Origin: Climacteris rufus
Taxonomy: Eukaryota; Chordata; Aves; Passeriformes; Climacteridae
Reading direction: 5' to 3'
Assembly: GCA_013398175.1 (NCBI GenBank)
Contig: VZRZ01002180.1
Coordinates: forward strand, 558,001 to 622,000
Length of the DNA: 64,000 nt
The first letter of the stretch is position 1, and each line of letters starts with the position of its first letter. The translations under genes were made by a program, and so were the position numbers. Positions 1 through 13,982 of this stretch are shown piece after piece. The notes beneath the pieces were generated by a model. It had not been told where the DNA came from. It was given only the letters and a program-made list of their open reading frames with translations, and made no database searches.

Positions 1-3000
1 CTGACCACTGCAACCATCCTGTGCCAATCTTTTCAGCACATACTGATCTGTGAGGATGCCTATAAACACACCCTGCATCACATTCACATCCTGGCAATTT
101 GAAGAATCTACTGAAAAATGTCTTGCTCTATTTTCAGGATTCTACCAGTATGTAAAACTAATTTTAATCCTTTACTCACTTCAGTTGGAGTACAAGAACA
201 CAGTGAAACTTTTGCTAGTGGGAAAATAATGCAAAAGCTCTTTGTCCATAAAATGCAGGCTGGAACATGGTTACCAGTAGCCTGTACAGCGTTATAGCTG
301 TAAGGCTGGTGGTTAACCATAGCTGAGGGCAGTAGCATTACTGTAATTGCAGCTAGAAAATACTTTCTGGTGATTTTCAGGGGGGTTAAATGGTTGCAAC
401 CTGACCGTTCCTGATTTTCAGCAGTTAATTTGTTTGCTAAAATATTTTAATTCTTTTCCCAACACTGTATTGTTACATAATTGGATTTAGTGTCCTTAGA
501 AAGGCTGCATTATTTTTCTATGCCCAGAAGATAATGAGAACAATTAAAGAGAAGATAATGAGATCAATCCTAAAGAGGGGGTGAGATGATCTAAGACGAA
601 TATGTATTTTCAAGGATGGTTCATATGACAGGGCTTGGTGACACACAAATTGTGCCTGTTGCTTCAGGACCATATGACAGTGTTTTTGTCATGCATCATG
701 CAGGGTTAGCAGGGGGGTTGCATCAACAGGGAGTACTGAACAGGCAGAGGTAGCAGTTGCCAGATAGTGTAAAGGATATAGCAAGTAATTATAGCCAGTA
801 ATTACAGAGTCACTTCCCTGCCCTGGAGGACCTGAGCACTTCTGTCCTCTCTCCAAGCCAGTGAGCAGGGCAGCTGTAACACTGATTCTCTTTTAACCCT
901 TTCTCAAGCTGTGGTGTTAGACACATCACTCTTTTAGCTCCCTGGCCCTGGGAAGCATTAAGTGTGCCCTTTGTTATTGCAGGAGAAGCCATAATTAGAG
1001 GGTATGTACTTGATGCCCTAACGTTGTGTGTAGGTAGCAGTATGTACTGTGTATATAAGATATCCATAATGCATAATACCACTGCTGCTAACATAAGGAG
1101 TTACATTTTTGCAAATATGTGAGTAAATAAACAAGTTGAGCCCACATAAGTCATCAGACCAAGAGTGATAACTCATTGGCCATCTGTTTCTCTCTGTGAC
1201 TTTGTTTTTGTTGCTTGCTCTGGGGATACAAAAATGTATCCAAATGAAGGAGCTTCAGCTTGCTATCTTCACATAATTCATGTGTTGCAGACATCCTTGG
1301 GAATGAGGGGTGTCTATGTTTTGTTTCTGACTGTGAAAATCATGTTATCCAGAAAAAAAACTGACTTCAAAAATACCAAGCAAAACATGAACTTATACAC
1401 GAATTATGAAAATTATTTATCCAATTTGTCTGAATAACTATTTTGTTACTGGAGTTATTTAGTTTTCATCCAGAATGAATAATCTCCCTTTTCAGTAAAT
1501 GTGAAACCCTACCTTGTGCAGGAATAGCTTGAAACTTGGGTAAACATAATTAATAGGAGCATTAAGTACCTGATAACTTGTCTCCACCACTTGGGAGATG
1601 TTCCTGCATGTAGTTCTTGTTGTACATATATATTCACACTGCTGTATATGTCTATAACTGACTCTAAAGCTATGCCTCTGCTTTGAAAAGGAACTGGGCA
1701 CTTCTTGCCATTAAAGATGCATAGTGTCACCTTTTTTTCTTCAAGAAGCCAAAGATAGTCAGAATGCTTTCTGTATTTGTTCTTGGTTTTGACCACTGAA
1801 TTTACTCACAGTTGGTATGCTCAGGTCTCTTGAACGTTATTATATCAGTTAAGGTTTCAGTTTCTTACCTGTTTGTTCCAAGGGTGCTGGAATACTCTTA
1901 TTAGAAGCTGGAAATGGTGACATTTATGTTTTTAGCTGTCTCCTCTTGGACTGAAATCTCTTGCTTCTGAAATCAGCAGGCTTTGCACTGATTTTCAAGG
2001 TGTAGCAGTCAGTGAGAATGCAGTTTTCTGAAGTTGTACAGATAAACAGGGATGTGTTCAGACACCCTCTGAACCAAGATCTTGCCACTTTTGGAATGGC
2101 CTGCTCAACACCACAATTTGCTAAAAGAGGAATCTGTGTTATTGTAGTCACATGCTCAGAGATCAGTGTTCTTGTTGGAGTTAGGGTTTTTTATTTAAAT
2201 AGGGACAAAATAAAATGTGTTGGAAACTTCTCTACCTGGTTACACAGAAACAAGATGTAGAATTAAATATTTAAATGACTTGTTGATAGCATACGCTTAT
2301 GAAAAAAATCTTGCTTTTATAATGTTAGTGGTACAGGTCTCATTAAAACGGACCAAGTCTTATCAGACACATCTGATTTTTAAAAACTCCAATTACTATT
2401 GAATCATCAACATTCTTTTGCAAGTAACATGTGGTTGGTTACTTTAGTTGTTGACATAGAGAACTAGTAGTTATATTTCATACTTTTTTCTCTTGGATAA
2501 ACCAGGTTGACTGACAGTAGTTGATATTACAAGCAGTGTGAGTCAAGGCAAGACTGAACTGTATTGAATCATTGCTTTTTATTCCTAGGAAGTTCTGTGG
2601 ACCTGATCTCCTCCAACAATAAATTAGCTACCTCTAGCATTGCTTTAGGGATGCTTTTTTAGCTATATGCTTTGCTGAAGCCTAGATTCAGATTACACCT
2701 GCCTGGGGTTTGTTCTTGCTTGTTTTATAGGGGTAAGGAGTCCAACAGACAGGCAGAGATCACTGTGTATCTTGGGTTGATTACTGCCATGAAGAGTGAG
2801 GATCAAATATGAGGAGCAATTTTGGTTGCCAGGGCTATATCCATCAGTGCCTCTTCTCCAGATATTTCAAAGGCTTTGTGCTGCTGCACTGGTCTAAAGC
2901 AGGGAGTCAGGGCAGAGCCTGTGTTTCAGAAGACCCCCATCTTCTTTCAGACTGTGGAGAGCCAATACTGCCTGTATGACTGAATCACTGAGGCATGTTC

Positions 3001-6000
3001 CTCTGTGTGCTAGTTTGGCATGTTATAAAAGGTGTCTGTGATGTGTAATCATAGTTTCTGTGCTTGTTTAATCATCGAGGAACAATAATTCTGCTCACCC
3101 TCCTTTGCCTTTCATCCTCCTCCATCTCACCTTGCCAAAAGCATGGGATGTTCCTGAGCTTGCTATAACCTTTCGGGTTTTTTTGTAGCTGCAACATTTC
3201 TGTGAACAGGCTTTCCCTGCTGTGAAGGTACCCAAATAACATACTGATGTCTAGAAGCAGAGGACAGCAGCTTGTCAAACATGCATGTAGTCACAGCAGT
3301 GGCAGTTTCTGTGAGCTGGGCTACACTAATTTGCAAATAACCCAACATTAAACGGCTTAAATAATTTCAAAGTGGAGCAACCTGGTTCTTCAGGATCACC
3401 GGTGATTTATGCAAGCATTTGCTGCTGACTGGAGCACTTGCTTCCATTACCCACTTCATCTAGTTGAAGAAGTTTTCAACTCCTGGTACCTTTCATGACA
3501 GTGAAGTCCAAAGGCTTCTCAGAATGTGAACATCACTATGACAACCAGTTACTTTCCTCCTCAAATACACAATCTATAAATTTGGACAGGGATATTTCTA
3601 TGGATGTCTGGTGGAGCATCTTGCCAGAAGCTAGTATGGGTAGAGCTCATGAGACCTTATGAAACAAGCAAACCAAACACAAGTTCTTCAAAATGAATGT
3701 AAAACTCGTTTTAAAATTGAGTTTATGATACCCAAATGAGAAAGGAGAGGCACTGAGTGTTCAGGGTGAGGCAGGGAACAGAAAAAAGGCTCCTACCACC
3801 CTGTTTACTTCCACAGGAGTGGAAGTGGACAGGAAAATGTGACCACCTACCAACAGTGTTGAACCACAGAGCTCATTGCTTACGGCTGGGCCCTGTGTCA
3901 GTGGCAGGGCACCATTGTGTCTGCCTGCTCCCCCACCCTGCCAGCAGGTGTCTCACAGTTTAAGGTGGCAGTACTTGGCAAAGCTGGTATGCTAGACCAA
4001 TTGCTATTTTTTTCTTTTACCTGCCTTGAAAATCCCATCCTGCATAATTACCTGTGTTTGTTGAGAAAAGCTGCAGAGGAAAAAAGGCTTGTTAGGTTAT
4101 GGGGTAAGAGGGGATAAAACAGGTTTCTCAATCCTTGTTCCTTTTGCGTGCACTAGAAGGCTCTTGGCAGAAAGCTGGGTTTCTAGTGCAGCAGGGAACC
4201 ACACGGGCTTCTATTGCAGTAATTGGGCAGATGCCACAGAAGATGATGCAGTAAAACCTATATGTTACTTCTACATATCTGGGCTTTTGATAATTGCTGT
4301 AGGACCATTTATTAGGTAAATAATTAGTTTTTCCAGAGAAGAAGTAGGATACAATATACATTGGAGATTTTTATGAGAGCTAAAAGGTAACACATATATA
4401 TATTGGCAGCTGTTTATGACACTAATTTTTGTCCTTCGTTTAATTCCTGAATTTTATTTAAAAAGCTTTTGACAATGCAGGATTGAGAAAATGGTGGCTG
4501 GAAGCAAAGCAACTGAGAAATGTATCTGAAAAGGCTGCATATGATATCCATTCCTTTTGTAAAGAATATTTCCTTTATGACCTCCTCCTGCTTTGTATTT
4601 AACATTTCAAAGAACTTTGGGGGACTCTCTGTAGGCTGTGTCTTCCTGAAGCCAGTAGCCAAGGATTTAGAGTATTGTCATTGCTGGCCTGAAGCTGAAA
4701 ACTGCAGGCGGTTTTAATCTCGGGGTAGGGGGGTGGGTGTTTAAACCCAACCTTTTGTGTTCAGATTAGGGAGTGCAGGAGGATAGACTTAAGGGGTGTT
4801 AGTGAGAATTTTTTCTCTGGCAGCTCAGTAATAGCATCAGACTTTGGAAATGTTTTTTTCCAATTCTTTGTTATTTCAGTAATTACTATGTGGTGGGTAG
4901 AAATCCACAGGGTTTGTGGGTTTTTTAAGTACCTCAGCAATGACACGGGGATATGGGCAATAAAAAGAAGTACTTGTTTTTATAACTTTTTACTCCTTGG
5001 ACGACTGTGGGCACTTAAATGCCTTTTTGGATAGTCTATCATTGTTTCAGTCCTGATGTCTATGTTTATTTTGTCTTGGTTCCATCAGCTGGGATAACAG
5101 TAAGATCCATCTTTGGAGATGAAGGAAGACAAAAACAATTTGACACTAGCATCATGGTCTGACAAATCTGAAACCTGCCAGTTGTGAAGGCAGATTGCCT
5201 GATCTCCTTCACACTGTCTGAGAGATGGAAAGGTTACTAAACTTCTCCCCCATTAAGAAAAAGATCAAAGTCAAGTCTCTGAGCACTTGCATGTGGAGTT
5301 TCTTTTACTTTGTATTAGAATCTAAGAAACATTTGTCCTTAGTATTTGTTGATTCCTGGAATAGCTGGGGGTACAAAGCATTTGAAATTTTTATGTATGG
5401 GAACATGGTGACTCCTTGCTAGAGTTTCTGAGATGAGAACCATAACTAATAAGATTTACCACAGTTGGCTTGTGTAGGTATTGAGTTCAGCTTAATAGTG
5501 ATCAGTTTTGATGAAGACTAAAGACTTTCTAGCTCTTAATTTTGTACATGATACTTTCAAATAGAATTCTAATGCTAGGAAATTTTGCTTTCATGTAAAT
5601 GATCTCACTTAAGATGTTTGGGTTTTTTGAGAAAGATTTTTAGGTTTCTGGAAATATTAAATGTAAGTGGTTCTCTGTGCCTTGAAAAATTCATTATAAT
5701 ACAGAAGGCATTTTGAAATAAATCTCTTCCTATGCCACTGCCATTCACATGCTTTAAAGGATTCAAGTACAGTTCTGTGGTGGGAGTGAGGAGTATTCTA
5801 ATTTCAGAATTAGAAAGGTGTTTTCTTTTTGAGTTTTCTGTTTGATATTAATTTACTTTATTTCACAATTTTATTTTGATTATCACAGTGACATTCCTTT
5901 GTAGTAAGAGAATTTTTTTCTTCATAACATCTACGTGGTTCGCTTGTTCTTGTTCTTGACTCTGGTCTGAAAGTTGTAGGTCGAACAATTCACACGAGAG

Positions 6001-9000
6001 ACTGTTCTTACATCCAGTGTGACACTCCAGCGTTTGTTAGAAACATTTTGCTAAGGTGAGGCTTTGGATGCTGTCCCTTCTGCTTAGCTCCACAGAGGAG
6101 TCAAAGATCTTGCACTGACCTCCAGAAATCTGTGAGCTAACAGTGCTCTGCTGGATTTAAACCCTTCTTTGTGTTTAAAACCAAGTTAGTTAATAACAAA
6201 GCAACTGAGAACGGCACAGTAATATAGAAGGATATATAGAAAAAAATAAATAGCAGAGTTCCCTGTGGTTGATACATTTGCTTTAACAGATTGTTACTGT
6301 TACATAGGGTGTCACTTAGTAAGACAAAAATGATTTTGTTGTACTAGTCCCCAGCAGAAGAATGTAACTTTCTTACAAGGTGATGGGAGAAGTTTGAGGC
6401 CCAGTGCTATAAAATGTTTTTTTCTTGTTCCTCTACTAGAATACAAAAATCTCTGCATTCAGGAGAAATGCTAAGAACAGCTTCTACAGAGAGAGGCAAG
6501 TGCAAGTGGTGCCTGCAAAAACCTTCATCTGAACAGGGCAATGGGAAATTGTCTCTGGTTGCACACAGGTGGGTAATATCAGAGCTTCAAAAGCCAAGCG
6601 GAGGGTGGCAATAAGCTGTGGTAACCAGGGATAGTCAGGATAGGTGTCCCAGGAGTGGAATCTTCCTTCTAACAGGCGCTACTGTGGAATCAGAAGAGAA
6701 GACAGAAGCTCCAGGGTCCCACTGAAACCCAATGACTAAAGAGTACCACCTTCACAGGAACAAACTGACCCTGCAACACTGCAGTCTGGTCCAGAGAACA
6801 TGCAGAGTGATGATTTTACATTGATTTTTCAGAAGCCTTTGAGTTAGGCATGTGTTGAGTCATCTAATTTCTGTCTGTGCTTATGATTCCTCTCTAGAGC
6901 TTTTTCATGCCCAAATGTATGTGGCAAGAAAACAGCCTCTGAATCTAAGACTATAATGAAATATACAAGAAGTAACTGAATTACTTTTCTGTGAGGGGAG
7001 GAATCAGTGCTTTTTCATTCTTAGGTTTGTTTCTTGCTTGCATTCTCTTGAAACTGTGGAAACCGTACATTTTCAGTACTAAACCATTAAACTAGTACCA
7101 CTATTTTGAAAGTTTATTTAATTTATGTAGAGTTTCATGCACATATGGAAGTAAATTCATGACAAGAGCTTGTTTACAAAGGGTGGAGTAGCCTATTTTC
7201 AGGCCTCCCAATGTTTATAAGGTTTTAAAGATCTCTGCCTCTTGTACATGCTCTATATATGCAACTGTAAAATACACTCACTATATTGAACAGCTGTATA
7301 AGCAAGAATTTTGAGAGGGAGCTTAGTTCTGGGTTATTCAGCAAATGTTCTGTGGCATTATAGCAGCTGCTGGGATTTAGTTCCCTTGGTATGCTGTGTT
7401 TAGGACTGCCCATCAAATATGTTCATTGTCTTGTTTGCAAGACAGTGCAAGCCATACGACATGCAAATCATCGGCCACTTGTTACTGCCAGGGGCCTTCT
7501 TTTCTTGATGGATTTTTTCTTTAAAGATACCTACTTCACACACAGAATCTCTTTCTTTGTGTTGATGTAGCACCCAAGAGCTTCACAAGAGCCCAAGGCC
7601 TGCACATGCTTGGTGCCATCTTTGCAACACAGGCTCTGCAGAGGAACGGGAATAGACACAGAGATGTGTGAATTAGTCTTTAGAAAGATAATATGTAATG
7701 GCTTTTACTGCTGGTGGGATCTACATTGGCTGCTCACTTCTTGCTCTCCATTTTTTCAGCTCCCAAAGCAGAAGGTTAGGCTGTTATTCTGACTTACAGT
7801 ACAGCTGGCCCCCATACATCAATATGTTACTTAAATACCAGAGTACTAATGATACGTGACACCAGTGGAAAACAAGGAGGTTAAGGCCAACATTTTTGGC
7901 GTATCTTTTGCTCGTATATCTTTTGGAAGAACAGCCAGTGAATGAACTGAGTTGTGATTTGAGTTGCTGTAAGTCCACTTCTCAAAGTTTTAGAATTCTG
8001 TTATATGTGAGAGGAAAGCTGTTCAGGATTCACGGGTTGTCTCCCTCTCTGGTTAGCTTGGTACACTGAGGAGTCACAAGCCCAGATTCCACCCATTTTA
8101 ACTAACTAATTTTGAGTCAGTCATCATAGGAGAGGAAAAGCATGCATCAAAGTGAAAACTATCCTACAGTCTGTGTTCCTGCTTGTATACATTTTTAGGT
8201 AGATTTGGGTACCCAGATTTGAAATCCTTCTGCATCAATTGTCTTCTGTGCAGAGGAAGCACAAATGCAATCAGAAGGTCTGGCATGAAAAAGAAGAACC
8301 GAAACAGGGGAGCCTTTCTTCTCATAACAGAAACAGGTTTTTTTTAAAAGTCATGCAAGTTAAAATAAATACCACAGCACATAAGGCAGCACACAGAAAA
8401 ATGAATCGGTGAACTACAGCACGTGTGCAGCAGCAGTGCTGCATTCCTGTCATCACACATTCCCAAAGCATAACACTGAGAGAAATATGATCTGAAACTA
8501 GTTTAAGAGGTGCTGTAAGTAAGCCAGGATTACTACCATGGTATAACACAACCTGATAGTAAGACTGAAGACTTGCTTGTGATAAGTTCTGAAACATTTT
8601 TCTTTTTTCATATTTGGAAATTTTTTCACTTACACCTTTGCCTTTGGGATTTTTTCTTTCCCTTTTTGGTGGAGTTTCTCAAATGCTCTCTTCAAGAAGA
8701 GAGTTGTCTGAGCAAGCCCAACGCTTCCCTTGCCAATAAATCCATCAAGAAAGGCTGCCTCATTTTGTGACCTGGACCACAAGCATAGATTACAAGTACT
8801 TGGCTTCTCTTGCATATTTGAGTAACAACAAGTACTACTGAGAGGTGACAAATTAATGGTGTTAGTGTCAGAAGTCTGAGGACTGTTGTTAAAGGCTGTG
8901 AGTGAGGTTTCTGGTTTGTTCTTGTTAGCGTATCTGATTACAAATATCTGGAAGGGAAAACTAGTGCTTCCTACAGCCAAAGACAGTTGTGGTGTGTTGC

Positions 9001-9815
9001 CAGACCTCCTTAACCAGTAAGGGATTGCTGAAAAGCATGTCTTTTAGAGTCTGAGTTCTGCACCTTCATTAACACAGAGATACAAGAATCCACATGTGAA
9101 AATGGTGAGTTTATAAAGTGGGCAACTTTCTCCTTCATGGATTATTAGTATTAGAAATGCTGGCAATGTATTTTCTCAGAAAGACTATTATGCAGAGCTG
9201 TAAATCTAATAAACCCATAGATTACCAAGGCCTGCAAAGTTATTCATGAGCTTGGGGTTTTTCACAAGTTCTTAATCATAATTTTCCCACCTCTTCTCAC
9301 ACTCCATTTTCCCTCCTCCTCCTCTGCTTTACAACTGCTTTTTGCCCCACTTTATTTTCTGTTTATTCCTTTTTGCTCTCCCTCTCTTTCATAGACCCTG
9401 CAATTCCTTCCCAGAATCTCTCAGCATCCTATCTCCACCTTTTAAAATGTTATAGAATGTGATGGTTTTGTTTTCATAGGCCCCAAAACGACGCTCTGCT
9501 GCCTGTTTTACCTGGCTGCTGGTGACTGCGGCCTTGCTTAGTGCAAAGGCTCCCACGTGTCCCAGTGTCACCAACGTTATGCGCAGTGTTTGTTGCTGAA
9601 GCTCGGGACTGGGACCCCTGTCATAGACCTGTAGGGTGTGAAGCCACAAGACTCTGTGTGGCTCTTGGCATCTTGTCAGTGTTGGCTCTTCTGGTGGTGT
9701 TGGGTGCTTGTCAGGCACCAGCTCAGCTGGCAGTACCGAAGTGAAGCCTTTCTAATTTTCTCTGCGAGGCAGCCAGTTCCGGCTGTGTGCGATAGGCAAG
9801 GTAGTGACAGGGTAA
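1..9815. other. Upstream non-coding DNA, no gene recognised
   Basis: AT-rich sequence upstream of the STOX2 CpG island. All open frames are short (at most about 116 codons), many begin at non-ATG codons, and none gave a protein family I recognise. I saw no tRNA, no clear CR1 tail and no complete LTR. A somewhat GC-richer block at about 9480-9760 is open on both strands (109 codons on minus, 67 on plus) but has no identifiable domain. In human the gene 5' of STOX2 is TRAPPC11, a long way off; none of its exons was seen here. Confidence 0.6.
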
Positions 9816-9960
9816 GGGAGAACTCAGGCTTTGAATGCACTGTTTGAGAGAAAATTATTTTAGAGGTGTAGCTTGTCTTAGTGAAGAGGGAGAACCTAGG
9901 CTTTTGAACAGTTTGAGAGAAAATTATTTTAGAGGTGTAGCTCGTCTTAGTGAAGAGGGG
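9816..9960. repeat. Two-copy tandem repeat, about 70-base unit
   Basis: A block beginning gggagaac, running through gtttgagagaaaattatttt and ending in gtgaagaggg occurs twice in tandem. The gtttgagag motif starts at 9842 and again at 9911 (69 bases apart), while the gggagaac start is at 9816 and 9888 (72 apart), so small indels separate the copies. The long shared core differs mainly at one base (gcttgtc versus ctcgtc). It looks like a recent local duplication. Confidence 0.8.
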
Positions 9961-12900
9961 GATTGCTTTCCTTCTTGCACGTCCTATTATTTTGCCATTT
10001 TTATTTTAGTATCTGGATTGTGCACTTATTTAATTTGAAAACCTCATGCAGTCAGTCCCCAAGCCAAGGGAGTAGCTAAGGCAGTAACACCAGCCCATCC
10101 TCCTACTGAAGCCTGCTGCTGTCCCTATGGAAACTTGTTTTTCATAGGGAGGAAAAAAGAAGTAGTCCCAGCTGAAACTTGAAATACCACATTACATGAG
10201 AGCAATTACCATATATGCACAAGCACACATGCACATACACATGCACAGAAATATATATACAGCTCCCCACATGGTGCTCTGCTACATAATTATGATTTTT
10301 CAGCTAAGGAAGAATAAGCCTATGAAATGGAAGCTGAGATCCCAAAGTTTTAACAGTGCGTTTACCGCTGATTTCCTGCAGTCTTCTGGGCCACTTATGT
10401 CCTTTTCTTTTATACATTTTCCATCTCTGAAATGGGAACAGACCTGCGTAGCAACTAGTTAGTGTTTATGAAGATCAAATGCAATAGATATTCTTAGTAA
10501 TATTTGTTTTCTCACTTTTTAAAATACAAAACATTTTCAGAAGCAAAGATTTTGTCTCCAGAAGACTTCAGGCTCCTTATGAACTTGAACTGAAAAAGGG
10601 TTCTGATTGAAAACTTGAACATATAAGAAATGTCTGATATGGACCTAAGCTTCTTTTTGGAAATTCAAAATGTTAAATCTACACCTTTGAAATGGCTCCT
10701 GTTATGCTGCCAATTCCTGATAAGGAATTGTTAGGTCATGAGGGAGGCAGGATGCCTATTTTTGGTTTTGGTTTGGATCTTTTTCTCAAGATCTCTACGG
10801 TCTATTAATCCAAGCGTCACCTCTCCCTCTAGCAATCCAAAAAAGAGGTGGTTCCTGTTGGACTTTAAATACCAAATTATAAAAATTAATGCTTTATCTG
10901 ATTCTCAACAAAAAGATTCTAAGTTTAATCTTTCCCTTATTAAACAAAAATCCCCAACAAACAAACAAACCCCAAGGCAACTAGGGATTAATGAAAAAAA
11001 AAAGGCACCAAAAAAATTTTGAAACCATCTCCATTTTTCTCATTGCTAGCAAGTGTTCAGATACCTATTAGTACAATTGCTGCCTGGAAGTATTTTTTCT
11101 TACTCCTAGCAAGTTCTATCAGGCTATTTCCATAGTTCTTTTTACAATTAGGCAAAACTTTATGTAACAATATGTTTATAATATGTAACAGGTAGACGAA
11201 AATATTTGTAAATTAAAGCAGAATTTCACAGTGGTTTCAGCCAAAGAAAATTGGTCCTCCCTGCCTCTACTGGAACTGTTGGATTAAACAGCATATTTTT
11301 ATTTATTTCAAAATGTGCTTATAAAGGTATTGTACTATTGTTCATCAATCAGAACAGCCATTTGTAGCTGAGAACTCCTCTTTCCTTACCCTGCTCTGAC
11401 ATAGCTATATGAATACACAAATTTATTTTCCTTTATTTTAAAAGAAGTTATTTTAAATGTCTAAGAATGAAATGTTGTGGATTTGATTGTTCTTATAGCT
11501 CTCAAATTTTAGCTTTCAGATCCCAGGAAGAAAATAGTTTTATTTCAGTTTGGCCACTAAAGAAAAAAAAAAAAAAAAAAAAAATTACACTCACAGTTCT
11601 ACTGCTTATTCCAAAGAAAACAGCCAAAACTTAAACTTGGTCTTTAATTATATATTTGATTCATCCCAGTAACAACACTTGACTTCAAACAATTCAAGAG
11701 CAGGAGGAAACTTGCTCTGAATTCCTCTCTTCAAAGAGGAGAACTCTTTCAGATACCATGTCAGATGACTTGAGCTAAAACCAAACAAGATAACTGTGAG
11801 AAGACTTAAGACAAGAACTTTAGCTGACCACAGCAATAACGTCTCGGTACTGAGAGAAGGCCTCCAAAATTGTTTTTAAACACATTTCCCCACATTTGGG
11901 AAGGGAAAATTGACCTTGCTAGATGGATTGCTTATTCCTCTCATTCCCTCCTCTTTTCATAGTTGTAGGAGCAAATTATTATGCATTTAAAACTATGAGA
12001 CAAAGAAAATGCATTGTTATCTGTACCAAAACTATGAACCAGTCTAATTCCTACAACTGATAAGTAGAAGATACCATGTGTTAATTGTATGTACTGTATT
12101 ACTCTTGTGACAATTCATGGAAGTGTACAAATTAAGTCAATTAAAGCTACTTGAAAGACTTCCGTGCGCTGTCACCAGTTCATTAGTGCACAGCATATTG
12201 CTTGAAAAGAACTGGGATGTGTGCTTTATCTTACAGTTTCAGAGCCATCCCCTCTTTATTTATTTGATACTTATTAGAATATTTTAGTTGGGAATAACTA
12301 TACAGAAAGCAAGTGTAAAGATCACTGGGACCTTGTTTGTTGTTGTGAGTGTTTGTGTATCTGTCCTGCTTTGTTCTGTCTTTCTACTTTTTGACCTCAT
12401 TTTTCCTCCTCATTGCTGATTCCTATTTGTCTCTTGTCTCATGTCTTCTTTAATGGAAGAGATTGATATTTAGGGCTGTGTCTAGACTAGGAGAAAAGTT
12501 GAGTTTAGTTCAGCTTTAAGTTGAAGTTAGCTGGCCAGCTGTATTCTACCACTTCTTGACCACTGGAAGGGCAAAGCCATCATTCATTCAACTTTCAGGT
12601 AGTGCAATGAGAATTTAAGCTCCTGGCTAGAATTTAATTTGCTTCTGCATCTGGTAAAATAGGTATATTTTTTAGGTTTGACTTAGCTAGGTAGTGCTAA
12701 CCAATCTAGCTGAACCCCTCAGCCATCAAGGAGAAAAATCAAACGATTCTGAAAGTTCTCCTTATGGTTTTTCTGGTCTGAGGGTGAAAACATGATCTAT
12801 TATAAGCTTTGCGTAGGTTGATGAGTAAATTGCTAGATGAGTAAGTTGCATGATGGAAAATCCTATATTTTTATTAGAGGAGCTCTAGGCCATCTTTTTT

Positions 12901-13734
12901 CTCATCTTAACTTTTTCTTAACTGTATACTTGCTAGCAGTATACAAAGCATCAGTGGAAACGTCATTCCTGATAGCTTTTCACAGCTGGAAAAAGATGAC
13001 GCTGAATGAGAAAGACCCTCTTAACATTTAACTTTCAGCTTTCTTGCTGACTTTCATTAATATAATTTCTACTTATGTGAAAGGGGCTGCTGTATATGAG
13101 CCCCATAATTCTGTGGTGTGTCTGGTGCCCACAGTAGCATAGCCAGATGGGCTGAGGTGGGTACCGAAGTGACTAAGCCATAGCCATGCAGCAAGGCAGC
13201 TGAGGGATATCTCATGGCCCCTTGGCTTTGATGTTAAGTTTGTTCATTGATGGTCACCCTTTTACCAGCTCACCGCTATTGAAAATTTTCAGTCACAAAA
13301 TTACAGTCCTCTGTTTTTCCATGCTCTTAGAAATGTGACACAAACTGCTCTAAGAAAGATTATTTATAAAAATGTAAATATATAAGTAATCTATTGGCAA
13401 CATTTTCATATCCCTGCATTGCAGTTGTCCCCATTGGTAACGGTTGGCAGCACCTGACACCAGGAGTGCTCAGAGCTGTCTCGCAGAAGAGGAACCGAGT
13501 CCCTTCGCACAGTTCTGGTTAACTGGAGTTCATAAAATGCGCAGGTGGTCGGCCCCCATTCAAGAGATGCCCTGGGTGCAGATGTGTGCGCCACTGTGGT
13601 GAGAAGGTGGACAATCCCCTTCCCACCGGTGAGGAGGGCAGGCCGGGTGTCCTGGATATCCTGGTGGAGTGTGATGGTTTTTTAATGTGGTGCTGTGACT
13701 GACTAGGCCCTCCTGGGGAGAGCCTGTTCTTCAA
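9961..13734. other. Upstream non-coding DNA, no gene recognised
   Basis: AT-rich with only short chance open frames. Contents that can be named are an A/TG-rich low-complexity patch near 10200-10260 and a poly-A run at 11563-11584. GC content rises from about 13430 toward the CpG island. No exon with matching splice signals was recognised. Confidence 0.6.
11563..11584. repeat. Poly-A tract, 22 bases
   Basis: An uninterrupted run of 22 A. No SINE or LINE body was recognised immediately 5' of it, so it is listed as a simple repeat and not as a retroposon tail. Confidence 0.9.
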
Positions 13735-13982
13735 GTGCTGATGGGGGAAGGCGGCGGAGGATGCGCGGGCGAACCCCGCTGGCTATACGCTGGGGTGCCC
13801 CGGGGATGCGGATGTCTCCCGGCCCCCTTTGCTCGGCTGTGTCCCTTCGCCCCGCGGCTGGCCGGGGGCGGGAGCGGTGCCCGAAGGGGCCGATGGCCGG
13901 GCCTCGGCCCGCAAGTCCGCCCTGCCCGCCGCTGCCCACCCCCGCTGGCCGCAGCCCGGCAGTGCGGGGTGCCCGGCGCTGC

